A DNA stretch of 8,294 bases from Deltaproteobacteria bacterium (GCA_004356685.1 SMWS01000096.1:1-8294); one strand, 5' to 3'; positions 1 to 7,476 are shown, counted from the first letter of the stretch. The notes: a model not told the origin generated them from the letters alone. Numbers and translations are program-made.

Positions 1-74
1 TAAGTATTGCGCTTTTATAGTTGATTATTAATATACTAAATTAACAAATAATTAGGAGATGGTGGAATAAAAAA

Positions 75-1559
75 CTATCTTGAGGCTTTTTGAGCTCTGT
101 CAGCTGCCCAGCGTTCCAGGCTAGAGATTTCTTCTCTCATTGTAATAGAGAGGGGAACAATAGAGGAAGCTGCTATAATAAGCTCTCTATCATCCAACTC
201 TTTATTATTAGAAAATGATTCAAAGAGTCCTCCAATGACTGCCTGTTCTATTTCCGATCCACTTAGTCCTTCAGTATTTTTAGCGAGTGAATCAAGATCA
301 AAAACATCAGGGTCTTTTCCTCTGCTAAGTAAATGAATTCTAAAAATTTCCTTTCTTTCTTCTCTTGAAGGAAGGGTTACAAAAAATATTTCATCAAACC
401 TGCCTTTTCTAAGTAGTTCTGGGGGAAGCAGGTCTATTTGATTGGCTGTGGCTGTGATAAATACGGGCTGCTGTTTTTCCTGCATCCATGTTAAAAAATA
501 ACCAAATATTCTGGATGCCGGGCTGTCGCTTGTTTTTTCTCCTGCTCTGGTAATACCTGCTTCTATCTCATCTATCCAGAGCACGCAAGGGGCGCTTGCC
601 TCAACAGTTTTAATTGATCTTCTAAAAACCTCTTCTGGTGTTCCATAAACCCCACCGTATACCTGATTTAGTTCAAGCCTTATTAGAGGCAGATTCCAGG
701 CTGTAGAAACCGCTTTTGAACATAGGCTCTTTCCGCAACCGCTTATTCCCATAATTAATATGCCTTTAGGGAAATCCAATCCGAACTCTTTTGCTTCATT
801 GGAAAATGCTAAATGCCTTGTGTTGAGCCAATCTTTGATGTTTCCCAGTCCTCCTATACCGTCGAGTTGAACATCAGTCCTAATAAATTCCAAAGTGCCT
901 GATTTTCTGATTATTTGAACTTTCTCTTCAAGCAATTCCTCTATAATAGAATTGTCTACAGTATTTTTATTAACTAAAACCCTTTTTACAGCAAGCTCAA
1001 TTTCAATTGCTGCAAGGCCTAAAAGTGCGTTTACGCAATCATCTTTAAGTTCGGGAGTAAAAGAGTAAACAAGTGATTCGTTTACTATAGTGCGGAGTGT
1101 GTCCTCAAATATGTCCCGTGTTTCCTCTGCATCAGGAAGATCTATATCAACTACATTAACTTCTTTTTCTAATTCATAAGGAAGCTTTAATGTTGGAGAA
1201 ATTATAAACAGGGTTTTGTTCAAATTTCTGAAAGCAGCATACGTATCCTTAAGTTTTCTTATTACTTTAGGTTCACTTATTATGTAGTGAAAATCTTTAA
1301 TTAAAAACATAGTATTTTCACTGCTATCAATAGCAAAATCAAAAGCTTTCATGATATCATCGGACCCATCGACTTTGCTTCCACTATTTACTAGTCCCTT
1401 AGTGGTTGACCAGCTGTAGAAATTTCCATCTTCACCATAGATCTCATCTTTTAGAGTATTTAAACTTTTCTCTACTCTGTCTTCTTCCCATGATACTAAA
1501 TAGATAATAGGATATTGTGCTTTTATAAGGGTTTTTAAATTTTCTTTAGGAAATGCCAT
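75..1559 (-). CDS. Ycf46-like AAA+ family ATPase
   Basis: This 494-residue cytoplasmic ATPase has one clear AAA+ module in its C-terminal half. Visible motifs are Walker A GISGCGKS (271-278), Walker B VLWIDEIE (326-333, D330/E331), a sensor-1-like stretch FITATANQID (368-377), an arginine-finger region LLRKGRFDE (382-390) and the GLSGSEIEQAV helix (431-441). Residues 1 to about 230 look like a degenerate second domain: YPIIYLVSWEED (16-27) sits where a P-loop would be, and FLIKDFHYII (85-94) resembles a Walker B strand without the catalytic Glu. This architecture and length match the Ycf46 family of plastids, cyanobacteria and many other bacteria, whose molecular substrate is not firmly known. 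The ATG at 1559 is the only reasonable start; no Shine-Dalgarno is seen before it. The start lies 24 bases after the leuA stop, so translation may be coupled to the upstream message. FtsH/Cdc48-type remodelers are alternatives, but no protease motif or second active ATPase is present. Confidence 0.85.
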   Translation of the reverse strand: MAFPKENLKTLIKAQYPIIYLVSWEEDRVEKSLNTLKDEIYGEDGNFYSWSTTKGLVNSGSKVDGSDDIMKAFDFAIDSSENTMFLIKDFHYIISEPKVIRKLKDTYAAFRNLNKTLFIISPTLKLPYELEKEVNVVDIDLPDAEETRDIFEDTLRTIVNESLVYSFTPELKDDCVNALLGLAAIEIELAVKRVLVNKNTVDNSIIEELLEEKVQIIRKSGTLEFIRTDVQLDGIGGLGNIKDWLNTRHLAFSNEAKEFGLDFPKGILIMGISGCGKSLCSKAVSTAWNLPLIRLELNQVYGGVYGTPEEVFRRSIKTVEASAPCVLWIDEIEAGITRAGEKTSDSPASRIFGYFLTWMQEKQQPVFITATANQIDLLPPELLRKGRFDEIFFVTLPSREERKEIFRIHLLSRGKDPDVFDLDSLAKNTEGLSGSEIEQAVIGGLFESFSNNKELDDRELIIAASSIVPLSITMREEISSLERWAADRAQKASR

Positions 1560-1583
1560 AATATTAGAAGAATAATGTGTTTT

Positions 1584-3128
1584 TTATACGCCGCTGGAAG
1601 ATGCTTTTCGCGGATGTTCTTTTCTCCATCTCAGTTTGTTTAGTGCATTTATATATGCCTTTGCGCTTGCAACAACTATATCAGTATTTGCTCCCTGTCC
1701 CTGAGAAATAACTCCGTCTTGTTCTATTCTTACTGTTACCGCACCCTGAGCATCTGTCCCCCCAGTAATAGAACCTACATTATAGTCTAAAAGTTTGGGG
1801 TACTCTCCTGTGGCTCTTGAAATCGCTTTATATGCGGCGTCTACAGGTCCGTCACCATGCTCGGATACAGTTTTTTCTATACCGTCTATTGCAATTGTCA
1901 GTGTCGCTACGGGCTGCATATTCGTGCCGCTTGCAAAATTAGCTGATACTAATTTATAAAAATCGGATGATCTTATAAACTCTTCGCTTATAAGGGCTTC
2001 TATATCTTCATCAAATACATATTTTTTCAAATCACAGAGGTCTTTAAATTTTTTAAAAGCAGTTTCAAAATTCTTATCGCTTAAAAAATATCCATACTCT
2101 TCAATGCGTTTTCTAAACGCGTGTCTTCCGGAATGTTTGCCAAGTATAATTTTATTGGAAGGTATACCTACATCTTTAGGGTTCATGATTTCGTATGTTA
2201 TGCGCTCTTTCAAAACGCCATCCTGGTGGATGCCGGCTTCGTGTGCAAAGGCATTCGCTCCTACAATTGCCTTGTTTGGCTGTACTTTTACGCCAGTTAC
2301 CTGTGATACAATTTTGCTTGTAGGGAAAATATGTTCGGTGTTTATACCTGTATTAAATGGATTTTTATCATTCCTTACCTTAAGAGCCATAACAATTTCT
2401 TCCAGCGAGGCGTTTCCTGCTCTCTCACCGAGTCCGTTTATTGTACATTCCACCTGCCTTGCCCCTGCGTTCATAGCGGCTATTGAATTTGCTACTGCCA
2501 GCCCCAAGTCATTGTGGCAATGCACACTTAAAGTTGTTTTGTGCAGGTTTTTTACTCTGCTAAGAAGTGTAGAAATAATATCATGGAATTCATCTGGAAC
2601 GGTATATCCAACAGTGTCGGGAATGTTTATGGTTGTTGCCCCGCATTTTACGGCAAGTTCAACAGCCTTGCACAAAAAACCTATCTCGGTTCTTGTAGCA
2701 TCTTCACAGGAAAACTCTACATTTTCTGTATAATTTACGGCGTGTTTGACGGCTTTTTCAATTATATCCAAAACTTCATCCTGGGATTTTCTCAATTTGT
2801 ATTTAAGATGTATTTCCGAAGTAGCAATAAATGTATGAATTCTCGGCCGCTGCGCATGTTTTACTGCTTCCCAACCCCTGTCAATATCATTTAGATTAGC
2901 TCTGCAAAGGCCAGCAACTTCACAGTCTTTTATTTCTTCAGCAACAAGCTTTACAGACTGAAAGTCACCTTCTGATGAAATAGGAAAACCAGCTTCAATT
3001 ATATCCACGCCCAGTTTCTCTAAGCTGTATGCAACTTTTAATTTCTCCTCAGTTGTCATTCCGCACCCGGGAGCCTGTTCGCCGTCTCTAAGGGTAGTAT
3101 CAAATATCTTTACATAATTTTTGCTCAT
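1584..3128 (-). CDS. leuA: 2-isopropylmalate synthase
   Basis: LeuA condenses acetyl-CoA with 2-oxoisovalerate to form 2-isopropylmalate, the first committed step of leucine synthesis, in the cytoplasm. The 514-residue protein has the usual bacterial length. The catalytic TIM barrel starts with FDTTLRDGEQAPG (9-21; R14 and D15 are catalytic and metal-binding), then HCHNDLG (203-209, metal ligands H203 and H205) and NGLGERAGNAS (231-241, N239). The linker contains HEAGIHQDG (296-304). The C-terminal part, from about 380, is the leucine-binding regulatory domain, with GGTDAQGAV (456-464) and GQG (477-479), so feedback inhibition by leucine is expected. Homocitrate and citramalate synthases are relatives, but the overall pattern is LeuA. 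It follows the RNase gene by 66 bases and precedes the ATPase by 24. A TATAAT at 3184-3179 on the minus strand could give an internal promoter, though no good -35 accompanies it. The ribosome site is weak (GAGTG). No leucine-rich leader peptide is visible. No other leu genes are in the window. Confidence 0.95.
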   Translation of the reverse strand: MSKNYVKIFDTTLRDGEQAPGCGMTTEEKLKVAYSLEKLGVDIIEAGFPISSEGDFQSVKLVAEEIKDCEVAGLCRANLNDIDRGWEAVKHAQRPRIHTFIATSEIHLKYKLRKSQDEVLDIIEKAVKHAVNYTENVEFSCEDATRTEIGFLCKAVELAVKCGATTINIPDTVGYTVPDEFHDIISTLLSRVKNLHKTTLSVHCHNDLGLAVANSIAAMNAGARQVECTINGLGERAGNASLEEIVMALKVRNDKNPFNTGINTEHIFPTSKIVSQVTGVKVQPNKAIVGANAFAHEAGIHQDGVLKERITYEIMNPKDVGIPSNKIILGKHSGRHAFRKRIEEYGYFLSDKNFETAFKKFKDLCDLKKYVFDEDIEALISEEFIRSSDFYKLVSANFASGTNMQPVATLTIAIDGIEKTVSEHGDGPVDAAYKAISRATGEYPKLLDYNVGSITGGTDAQGAVTVRIEQDGVISQGQGANTDIVVASAKAYINALNKLRWRKEHPRKASSSGV

Positions 3129-3194
3129 TTTAATTCACTCTTGCTATATGAAGTTTATAAATCATTATTTTACTAAAGATTATAAAATTAACAA

Positions 3195-4676
3195 TTAATC
3201 AACAGTGATTTCGTAGTACTTTGAACTTTCTGTATCTTTATCAAATATAATTTCTATTTGGTAGCTTTCAACCAAGGATTTTAAATTATCATCTTCGAAA
3301 TTATTAATATAATCTATTATTTGAGGTTTAGTTCTTACAGTTAGTGATTTTATATTATTATTCGACAATTTTTCTTTAATCTCTCTAAAAATTTCATAGG
3401 TTATGGTTTCATGAGATTTTAAATATCCCGTGCCCCGGCACTTATAACAGTCGTTGGTCAGATATTCCATAATACTCTCTCTAAGCTTTTGTCTTGTAAG
3501 CTGTACAACAGAAAATTGAGACATTTCATGAACTACTGTTCTTGCCTTATCATCCTTCATTTCATCTAAGAAAAGATTATATATTTCTTCACTTTTTTCC
3601 TGTTCTTTTAGGTCAATAAAATCGATTACAATTATTCCTACCAGGTTTCTTAATTTTATTTGTTTAGCTATTTCAATAGCCGCCTCTTTATTAATATGAT
3701 AAATCGTGTCATTCTGGCTATCTCCACTGAGATATTTTCCGGTGTTTACATCTATTACTGTAAGCGACTCTGCTTCTTCTAATATTAGATAACCCCCGGA
3801 TTTCAGCCATACTTTCTTTTCAAACAGTTTCTGTATTTCTTGCTCTAGGCGGAATTTTGTAAAAAGAGGTATTTTTTCATCGTATAGCTGCAGCTGGATA
3901 TTAAAATTGGGGAAGTTGTTTTTTATAAATTCTGTGATCTCTGTATAAAAATCCTCGTTATCAACAAGCACTTTTGTTGTGTCTGATACAAGATCTCTGA
4001 TAGTTTTTATATACAGTGGCGGTTCTTCATACAACAAAACCGGCGCTGTGTGTTTTTCAGACTTGTTTTTGATGTAATCCCATGTTTTGCACAACTGAGT
4101 TAAATCGTTTTCAAGAAGTTTGTTATCAATACCCATACTTGCGGTTCTTGCAATAACGCCAAGTCCTTGCGGCTTCATTTCTTTTAAAATTTCAATCAGC
4201 CTCTCTCTTTCTTGAATTTCTTCAATCTTTTTAGAAACTCCAACAAAATCTACCATTGCTAATAAAACTAAATATTTGCCAGGCAGAGCGATATTTGATG
4301 AGAGTTTTGCCCCTTTTCCGCCAGACGGGTTTTTGAGTATTTGTACAAGAACATCCTGACCTTGGGTTAAAACATCCTGAATAAGGTATGAAGGCAGATG
4401 GCCGTCTTGAATATCGTCTTGCTGTTCTAAAAAAATATTTTCAAAAGAATCGCTATATACATCTTCAGCTGAGATAAATCCGGCTTTCTCGCCGCCATAA
4501 TTAATAAAAGCGGCCTGCATGCCTGGTATTACCTTTCCTACTTTTGCTTTAAATATATTTCCTACAAGTTTAGGTTTTGAGGTTCTTTCTACATAAAGTT
4601 CGAACAGGCTGTTGTTTTTTAAATATGCAACCCTGGTTTCATTAAAAGTTCTGTTTATTAATATTGTATTTTCCAT
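3195..4676 (-). CDS. rng: Ribonuclease E/G family endoribonuclease (RNase G-like)
   Basis: This is a single-strand-specific, 5'-end-sensing endoribonuclease of the RNase E/G family, acting in rRNA maturation and mRNA decay. At 493 residues it is the size of RNase G, without the long C-terminal degradosome scaffold of Escherichia coli RNase E. The start MENTILINRTFNETRVA is typical of RNase G, followed by an S1 domain (about 37-125, with GMQAAFINYGGEKAGFIS at 52-69). ARTAS (176-180) corresponds to the 5'-phosphate sensor. The Mg-binding acidic residues are in DVNTGK (309-314) and IDFIDL (351-356), and the zinc-link cysteines in CYKCRGTG (410-417; C410, C413). Every key residue seems present, so it should be active. 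It is the first gene of the minus-strand cluster with leuA and the ATPase. The ATG at 4676 lacks a Shine-Dalgarno, but the N-terminal family match supports it. The choice of rng over rne rests on length and the absence of a scaffold tail. Confidence 0.92.
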   Translation of the reverse strand: MENTILINRTFNETRVAYLKNNSLFELYVERTSKPKLVGNIFKAKVGKVIPGMQAAFINYGGEKAGFISAEDVYSDSFENIFLEQQDDIQDGHLPSYLIQDVLTQGQDVLVQILKNPSGGKGAKLSSNIALPGKYLVLLAMVDFVGVSKKIEEIQERERLIEILKEMKPQGLGVIARTASMGIDNKLLENDLTQLCKTWDYIKNKSEKHTAPVLLYEEPPLYIKTIRDLVSDTTKVLVDNEDFYTEITEFIKNNFPNFNIQLQLYDEKIPLFTKFRLEQEIQKLFEKKVWLKSGGYLILEEAESLTVIDVNTGKYLSGDSQNDTIYHINKEAAIEIAKQIKLRNLVGIIVIDFIDLKEQEKSEEIYNLFLDEMKDDKARTVVHEMSQFSVVQLTRQKLRESIMEYLTNDCYKCRGTGYLKSHETITYEIFREIKEKLSNNNIKSLTVRTKPQIIDYINNFEDDNLKSLVESYQIEIIFDKDTESSKYYEITVD

Positions 4677-4707
4677 ATCTGTTAAGCTAAATTGAAGTCA
4701 GATCACT

Positions 4708-4737
4708 ATTATAGACTACTTATTATTTTTAAAAAGT
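4708..4737 (-). promoter_or_regulatory. Candidate sigma-70-type promoter for the RNase G-leuA-ATPase cluster
   Basis: On the minus strand a perfect TATAAT (-10) lies at 4713-4708, about 31 bases before the RNase G start codon. The -35 position, with a 17-18 base spacer, reads CTTTTT or ACTTTT and is poor. The call rests on the perfect -10 and its placement at the head of the cluster, in AT-rich DNA where such hexamers also arise by chance. Confidence 0.42.
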
Positions 4738-4779
4738 TAAAAAAAATTAATCTATGGTCTTTTAATTCTCTTAAAAACA

Positions 4780-4788
4780 TGCTAAACT
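4780..4788 (+). promoter_or_regulatory. Candidate extended -10 element for the LysM gene
   Basis: TGCTAAACT (TGn followed by a 4-of-6 match to TATAAT) lies 58 bases before the LysM start codon. The overlapping TATATT at 4788-4793 is an alternative -10. No good TTGACA is found at the proper distance, so an extended -10 promoter would be the reading. Tentative. Confidence 0.3.
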
Positions 4789-4833
4789 ATATTAACTTTG
4801 TTAAATAAGTCCTTGAATTTATGATATTTTTTT

Positions 4834-4838
4834 GGAGG
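4834..4838 (+). promoter_or_regulatory. Strong ribosome binding site of the LysM gene
   Basis: GGAGG lies 8 bases before the ATG at 4847. It fixes that start and contrasts with the weak or absent Shine-Dalgarno sequences of the three minus-strand genes on the other side of this intergenic region. Confidence 0.85.
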
Positions 4839-4846
4839 TTTAGGCG

Positions 4847-5905
4847 ATGAAAATAAAATTAATCTTACCATTTTTAATATTATTTACAGCTTTGTCAGTT
4901 GCAGCGGATAAAGCCGGTGATAAAGATATGGAGTCAAAAAAAGATATGGAGTCAAAAAGTACCGAACCGCAGGTTAAGGATAATGTATCAATTTATGTTG
5001 TTCGTCCAGGAGACTCGCTGTGGAAAATTTCCCAGAATTTTTATAATACTCCTGTTCTCTGGCCAAGGCTATGGAAGCTTAATCCTGCTATTGATAAACC
5101 GCACAGGATTTATCCTGGCGAAGTAATATCGCTAAAACGCCAGATTCCAAGACTTCCTGTTGTTGAGTTTGATCCTGAAAAAAGAGATTTCATCATAGGA
5201 GATATTGATCCTCCTCCACCCGTTTTCTACTTTTCAAAGGCACATAAGGCTGGGTTTATCAGTCATGATGAATGGGAGCATATGGGTACTATTATTAATT
5301 CCGAACCGCCCAGGATTATGATAGCTGCAGAAAATACGCTTGCATATATTAATCTGGGCACAGAAAAAAATGTAGAAGTTGGAGATACTTTTACTGTATT
5401 TAAAACCTCAAAGATTGTCTTTCACCCGGTTACCAAGAAAAGAATAGGTTATAAAGTTGCAATACTAGGCGAGCTTGAGGTTCATGAGGTGCTGGGTGAG
5501 AATCTGTCATCTGCTAAAATTACGGCCTCAAACAGGGAGATGCACAGGGGAGCCCGAATAAGGCCTACAGAGGAATTTGTTAAAGAGGTCATTATACGCA
5601 AAGGCAGAGACCGGCTTGATGGGGTAATTTTAGAAAACAGAAATAATCTATTATATGCTGCTCAAAATGATATTGTTTATATCGATGCCGGCAGTCAGGA
5701 TAATATAGTTCCTGGCAATACCTTTTCAATCTTTCAGCATCCAAGAACGGTTAAAGATCTTGATACAGGTAGAAACTTAACTGTACCAAGGTACAAAATT
5801 GGCAAACTGGTTGTAATAAATGTTAGAAGGCATGTATCTACAGGAGTTGTTATTAAGAGTAAAAGGCAGATTTCAAAGGGTGATATCGTAAGTTTAGACC
5901 TTTAA
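4847..5905 (+). CDS. Secreted LysM-domain protein with two tandem C-terminal beta-type domains
   Basis: This 352-residue exported protein probably binds peptidoglycan through one LysM domain. It begins with a signal peptide (basic MKIK, a hydrophobic core to about residue 18, likely cleavage after VAA at 20), which puts it in the periplasm or envelope. A charged linker follows, with a perfect six-residue duplication (KDMESK twice, 26-37). LysM spans about 48-97: YVVRPGDSLWKISQNFY, then LWPRLWKLNP and HRIYPGEVISL. A proline-rich stretch (DPPPP, 121-125) leads to two similar domains at about 160-240 and 271-351. They are matched at a constant offset of 111: YINLG/YIDAG, VGDTF/VPGNTF, G208/G319, RGARI/KGDIV. 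The pattern resembles the C-terminal domain of flagellar protein FlgT, a resemblance judged by eye. Exported single-LysM proteins like this are frequent in deltaproteobacteria and relatives, and are mostly uncharacterised. No catalytic amidase or peptidase residues are evident. It is monocistronic and ends at a strong terminator. Confidence 0.85.
   Translation: MKIKLILPFLILFTALSVAADKAGDKDMESKKDMESKSTEPQVKDNVSIYVVRPGDSLWKISQNFYNTPVLWPRLWKLNPAIDKPHRIYPGEVISLKRQIPRLPVVEFDPEKRDFIIGDIDPPPPVFYFSKAHKAGFISHDEWEHMGTIINSEPPRIMIAAENTLAYINLGTEKNVEVGDTFTVFKTSKIVFHPVTKKRIGYKVAILGELEVHEVLGENLSSAKITASNREMHRGARIRPTEEFVKEVIIRKGRDRLDGVILENRNNLLYAAQNDIVYIDAGSQDNIVPGNTFSIFQHPRTVKDLDTGRNLTVPRYKIGKLVVINVRRHVSTGVVIKSKRQISKGDIVSLDL
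4922..4957 (+). repeat. Perfect 18-bp tandem duplication inside the LysM gene
   Basis: Two identical 18-base units (4922-4939 and 4940-4957) lie head to tail in the linker just after the signal peptide. Because 18 is a multiple of three, copy-number change would add or remove six residues without breaking the frame. The units are identical at DNA level, which suggests a recent slippage duplication. Confidence 0.95.
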
Positions 5906-5927
5906 ATAAAATAATAATTAGTCATTG

Positions 5928-5970
5928 AGCCCTATTGGAAAAGTGTTATCCAATAGGGCTTTTTTTATTT
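5928..5970 (+). terminator. Intrinsic terminator of the LysM gene
   Basis: A perfect 12-bp stem (5928-5939 paired with 5949-5960) encloses a 9-base loop and is followed by TTTTTTATTT. It starts 22 bases after the LysM stop. On the opposite strand the same hairpin would face only a mixed A/T stretch, so termination of the converging meaB message here is possible but weaker. Confidence 0.95.
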
Positions 5971-5979
5971 TAATAACTA

Positions 5980-6933
5980 TCAAATTAGCTTGGATATAAA
6001 TTGCTCAGCACCTTCATAAGGATCTAAGTCGCCTTTTCTAACTTTTTTGACTATACTCTTAAAGTCTGAATCTTTCATTTTATTAGATATTTCATTTTCT
6101 AATGCCTCTTTTATAATTTGTAAAAGCTCCCCTTCCCGGTTTTTTTCGAGTTTTTCTTGGGTCAAATTGTGCTTTATCTGAAAATCTCTGTGATTTTGTA
6201 TAGAGTCTGCTGTTTCATTTATCCCCTCATTTTTATTTGCAGTGGTCAGTAGTATCGGTATATCCCATTTATCTTCTCTGCTGTGGTGTGCAGTTATGCT
6301 TTTGATGTCTCTGGAAATCTTTTCGGCACCTTCTCTATCTGCTTTGTTTACTATAAAAATGTCAGCAATTTCCATAAGCCCTGCTTTCATTGTTTGCACT
6401 ACGTCGCCTGATTCGGGTACCAGTAAAACTATTACCGTGTTTGCAATTCTAATGATATCCAGCTCTGTTTGTCCCACACCTACAGTTTCAATTATTATTA
6501 TATCAAAACCATATGCATCATAGAGTTTTACTATTTGCGAAGTAGCCTTGGAAAGCCCGCCCTGGCTTCCCCTGGTTCCAATACTTCTTATGAATACGCC
6601 TTTGTCCGCTGTATGATCCTGCATCCTTATCCTGTCGCCAAGAACGGCTCCGCCTGTAAAAGGGCTTGAGGGGTCAACTGCAATAATGCCGACTTTCTTT
6701 CCTTCTTTTCTATATATTGCAGTCAAACAGTTTACAAGTGTGCTTTTCCCTGCTCCAGGGGGCCCAGTAATTCCAATCACATAGGTATTTGCTGTATTAG
6801 GGCTTATTGATCTTATAATCGATGATGCGCTTTGTCTTTGATTTTCAACTGTGCTTATAAGTTTTGCCAGGGACGCACGGTCGCCCTTTAGCATTTTATC
6901 AATCAGTTTTTTTTCTCTATCAGAAAGTTTCAT
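5980..6933 (-). CDS. meaB: Methylmalonyl-CoA mutase-associated GTPase MeaB
   Basis: MeaB (older name ArgK) is a cytoplasmic G3E-family GTPase. It gates loading of adenosylcobalamin into, and protects, B12-dependent acyl-CoA mutases, chiefly methylmalonyl-CoA mutase. The 317-residue length is normal. Motifs in order: P-loop GITGPPGAGKST (54-65), DPSSPFTGGAVLGDRIRM (87-104), IRSIGTRGSQGGLS (115-128, the family switch region), IETVGVGQTE (148-157), VPESGD (172-177) and the guanine-specificity motif NKAD (196-199). A helical C-terminal tail, about 260-317, corresponds to the family's dimerisation arm. No mutase gene is in the window, so the partner (methylmalonyl-, isobutyryl- or ethylmalonyl-CoA mutase) is undetermined. 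The gene is alone on its strand, converges on the LysM gene and is divergent from the small gene at 7149. The ATG at 6933 has a short AAGG only 3 bases upstream. Confidence 0.95.
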   Translation of the reverse strand: MKLSDREKKLIDKMLKGDRASLAKLISTVENQRQSASSIIRSISPNTANTYVIGITGPPGAGKSTLVNCLTAIYRKEGKKVGIIAVDPSSPFTGGAVLGDRIRMQDHTADKGVFIRSIGTRGSQGGLSKATSQIVKLYDAYGFDIIIIETVGVGQTELDIIRIANTVIVLLVPESGDVVQTMKAGLMEIADIFIVNKADREGAEKISRDIKSITAHHSREDKWDIPILLTTANKNEGINETADSIQNHRDFQIKHNLTQEKLEKNREGELLQIIKEALENEISNKMKDSDFKSIVKKVRKGDLDPYEGAEQFISKLI

Positions 6934-6941
6934 TTGCCTTT

Positions 6942-6970
6942 AATTAAATATAAATGAGAAGTTATGTCAA
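6942..6970 (-). promoter_or_regulatory. Possible promoter of meaB
   Basis: A perfect TTGACA lies at 6970-6965 on the minus strand. The hexamer 17 bases downstream (6947-6942) is TTAATT, a poor -10, and would put the transcription start almost on the ribosome site. This may be a chance match in AT-rich DNA. Confidence 0.22.
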
Positions 6971-7136
6971 AATGTAAGGAATTAAATTTAAATATATAAG
7001 ATGTTATGTCTTATAAATTAAACAAATATTATATCACTGCTTCAGTTTCTCTAATAACCCATCAATAATTATCCCTTAAGTTTAGTTTAAATAGATTTTG
7101 TTTATTTAATGATCTATTATCCAATTGATAGGCGAT

Positions 7137-7143
7137 AAGGAGA
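7137..7143 (+). promoter_or_regulatory. Ribosome binding site that fixes the start of the small gene
   Basis: AAGGAGA ends 5 bases before the ATG at 7149. The reading frame is open from a TTG at 7125, but that codon lies upstream of this site, so the ATG at 7149 is the start. Confidence 0.85.
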
Positions 7144-7148
7144 CTACA

Positions 7149-7373
7149 ATGAAGAAATATGAATATGAAATCTTATTTTACCGTAAGGTTAATGATAAAA
7201 TTACATGGTTTTTTGCAAGTAAGCCAAAAAAGAAAGTTGGTACAAGTTTAATCAAAATATTAAATTCTTTAGGTTCTAAAGGCTGGCTGGCAAGCGGCAC
7301 AGGAAATCTTGACGGCGGTTCGATTACAGAGGTGCTTTTGAAGAGAGAGAAGAAATCTAAGAAAAAGAAGTAA
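7149..7373 (+). CDS. Small DUF4177-like protein
   Basis: This 74-residue protein starts MKKYEYEILFYRKVN. It carries the helix-turn pattern LIKILNSLGSKGWLASGTG (34-52) and ends its fold with GGSITEVLLKR (56-66). That layout (an N-terminal KxYEY strand, LNxLGxxGW, then a glycine loop and a final LKR strand) is typical of DUF4177, a family of small bacterial proteins of unknown function. The match was made by eye. After the family's usual end there is a strongly basic tail: 8 of the last 10 residues are Lys or Arg, which could suit nucleic-acid or membrane contact, an inference only. No signal peptide or membrane segment is seen. The gene stands alone, divergent from meaB across 215 bases of AT-rich DNA. 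The stop codon is followed directly by a T-run, but no hairpin precedes it. Confidence 0.72.
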   Translation: MKKYEYEILFYRKVNDKITWFFASKPKKKVGTSLIKILNSLGSKGWLASGTGNLDGGSITEVLLKREKKSKKKK

Positions 7374-7407
7374 TTTTTTTGTCATTTTTATAGATATTAT
7401 GTTTAGT

Positions 7408-7433
7408 GTCATTTCGGGCATAATGAGAAATCT
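7408..7433 (+). repeat. GTC-hairpin repeat unit 1
   Basis: GTC is followed by a short stem ATTTC (7411-7415) / GAAAT (7427-7431), then CT. A T6 tract follows at 7436-7441. It is the weakest stem of the set by length but fully paired. Confidence 0.6.
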
Positions 7434-7443
7434 GCTTTTTTAA

Positions 7444-7468
7444 GTCACTTTGAAGTTATTCAGAATCT
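7444..7468 (+). repeat. GTC-hairpin repeat unit 2 (degenerate)
   Basis: GTC precedes an 8-base stem, 7447-7454 with 7459-7466, around a GTTA loop, then CT. Six pairs are Watson-Crick, one is a T-G wobble and one a C-A mismatch, consistent with a decaying copy. Confidence 0.5.
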
Positions 7469-7476
7469 AATAATTA

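Noticed and set aside
75..130. Intrinsic terminator after the Ycf46-like gene
   Set aside because: A T-run follows the stop on the minus strand, but no stable stem precedes it.
2104..2733. Long open frame (209 codons) on the plus strand
   Set aside because: It lies wholly antisense to leuA, whose catalytic motifs are intact, and has no recognisable domain. It is a shadow of the real coding frame.
6242..6523. 93-codon plus-strand frame
   Set aside because: It is antisense to the conserved GTPase core of meaB, with no independent evidence of coding.
7125..7148. Upstream TTG start for the small gene
   Set aside because: The strong AAGGAGA at 7137-7143 lies downstream of it and is properly spaced for the ATG at 7149, and the family's proteins begin MKKYEY or similar.
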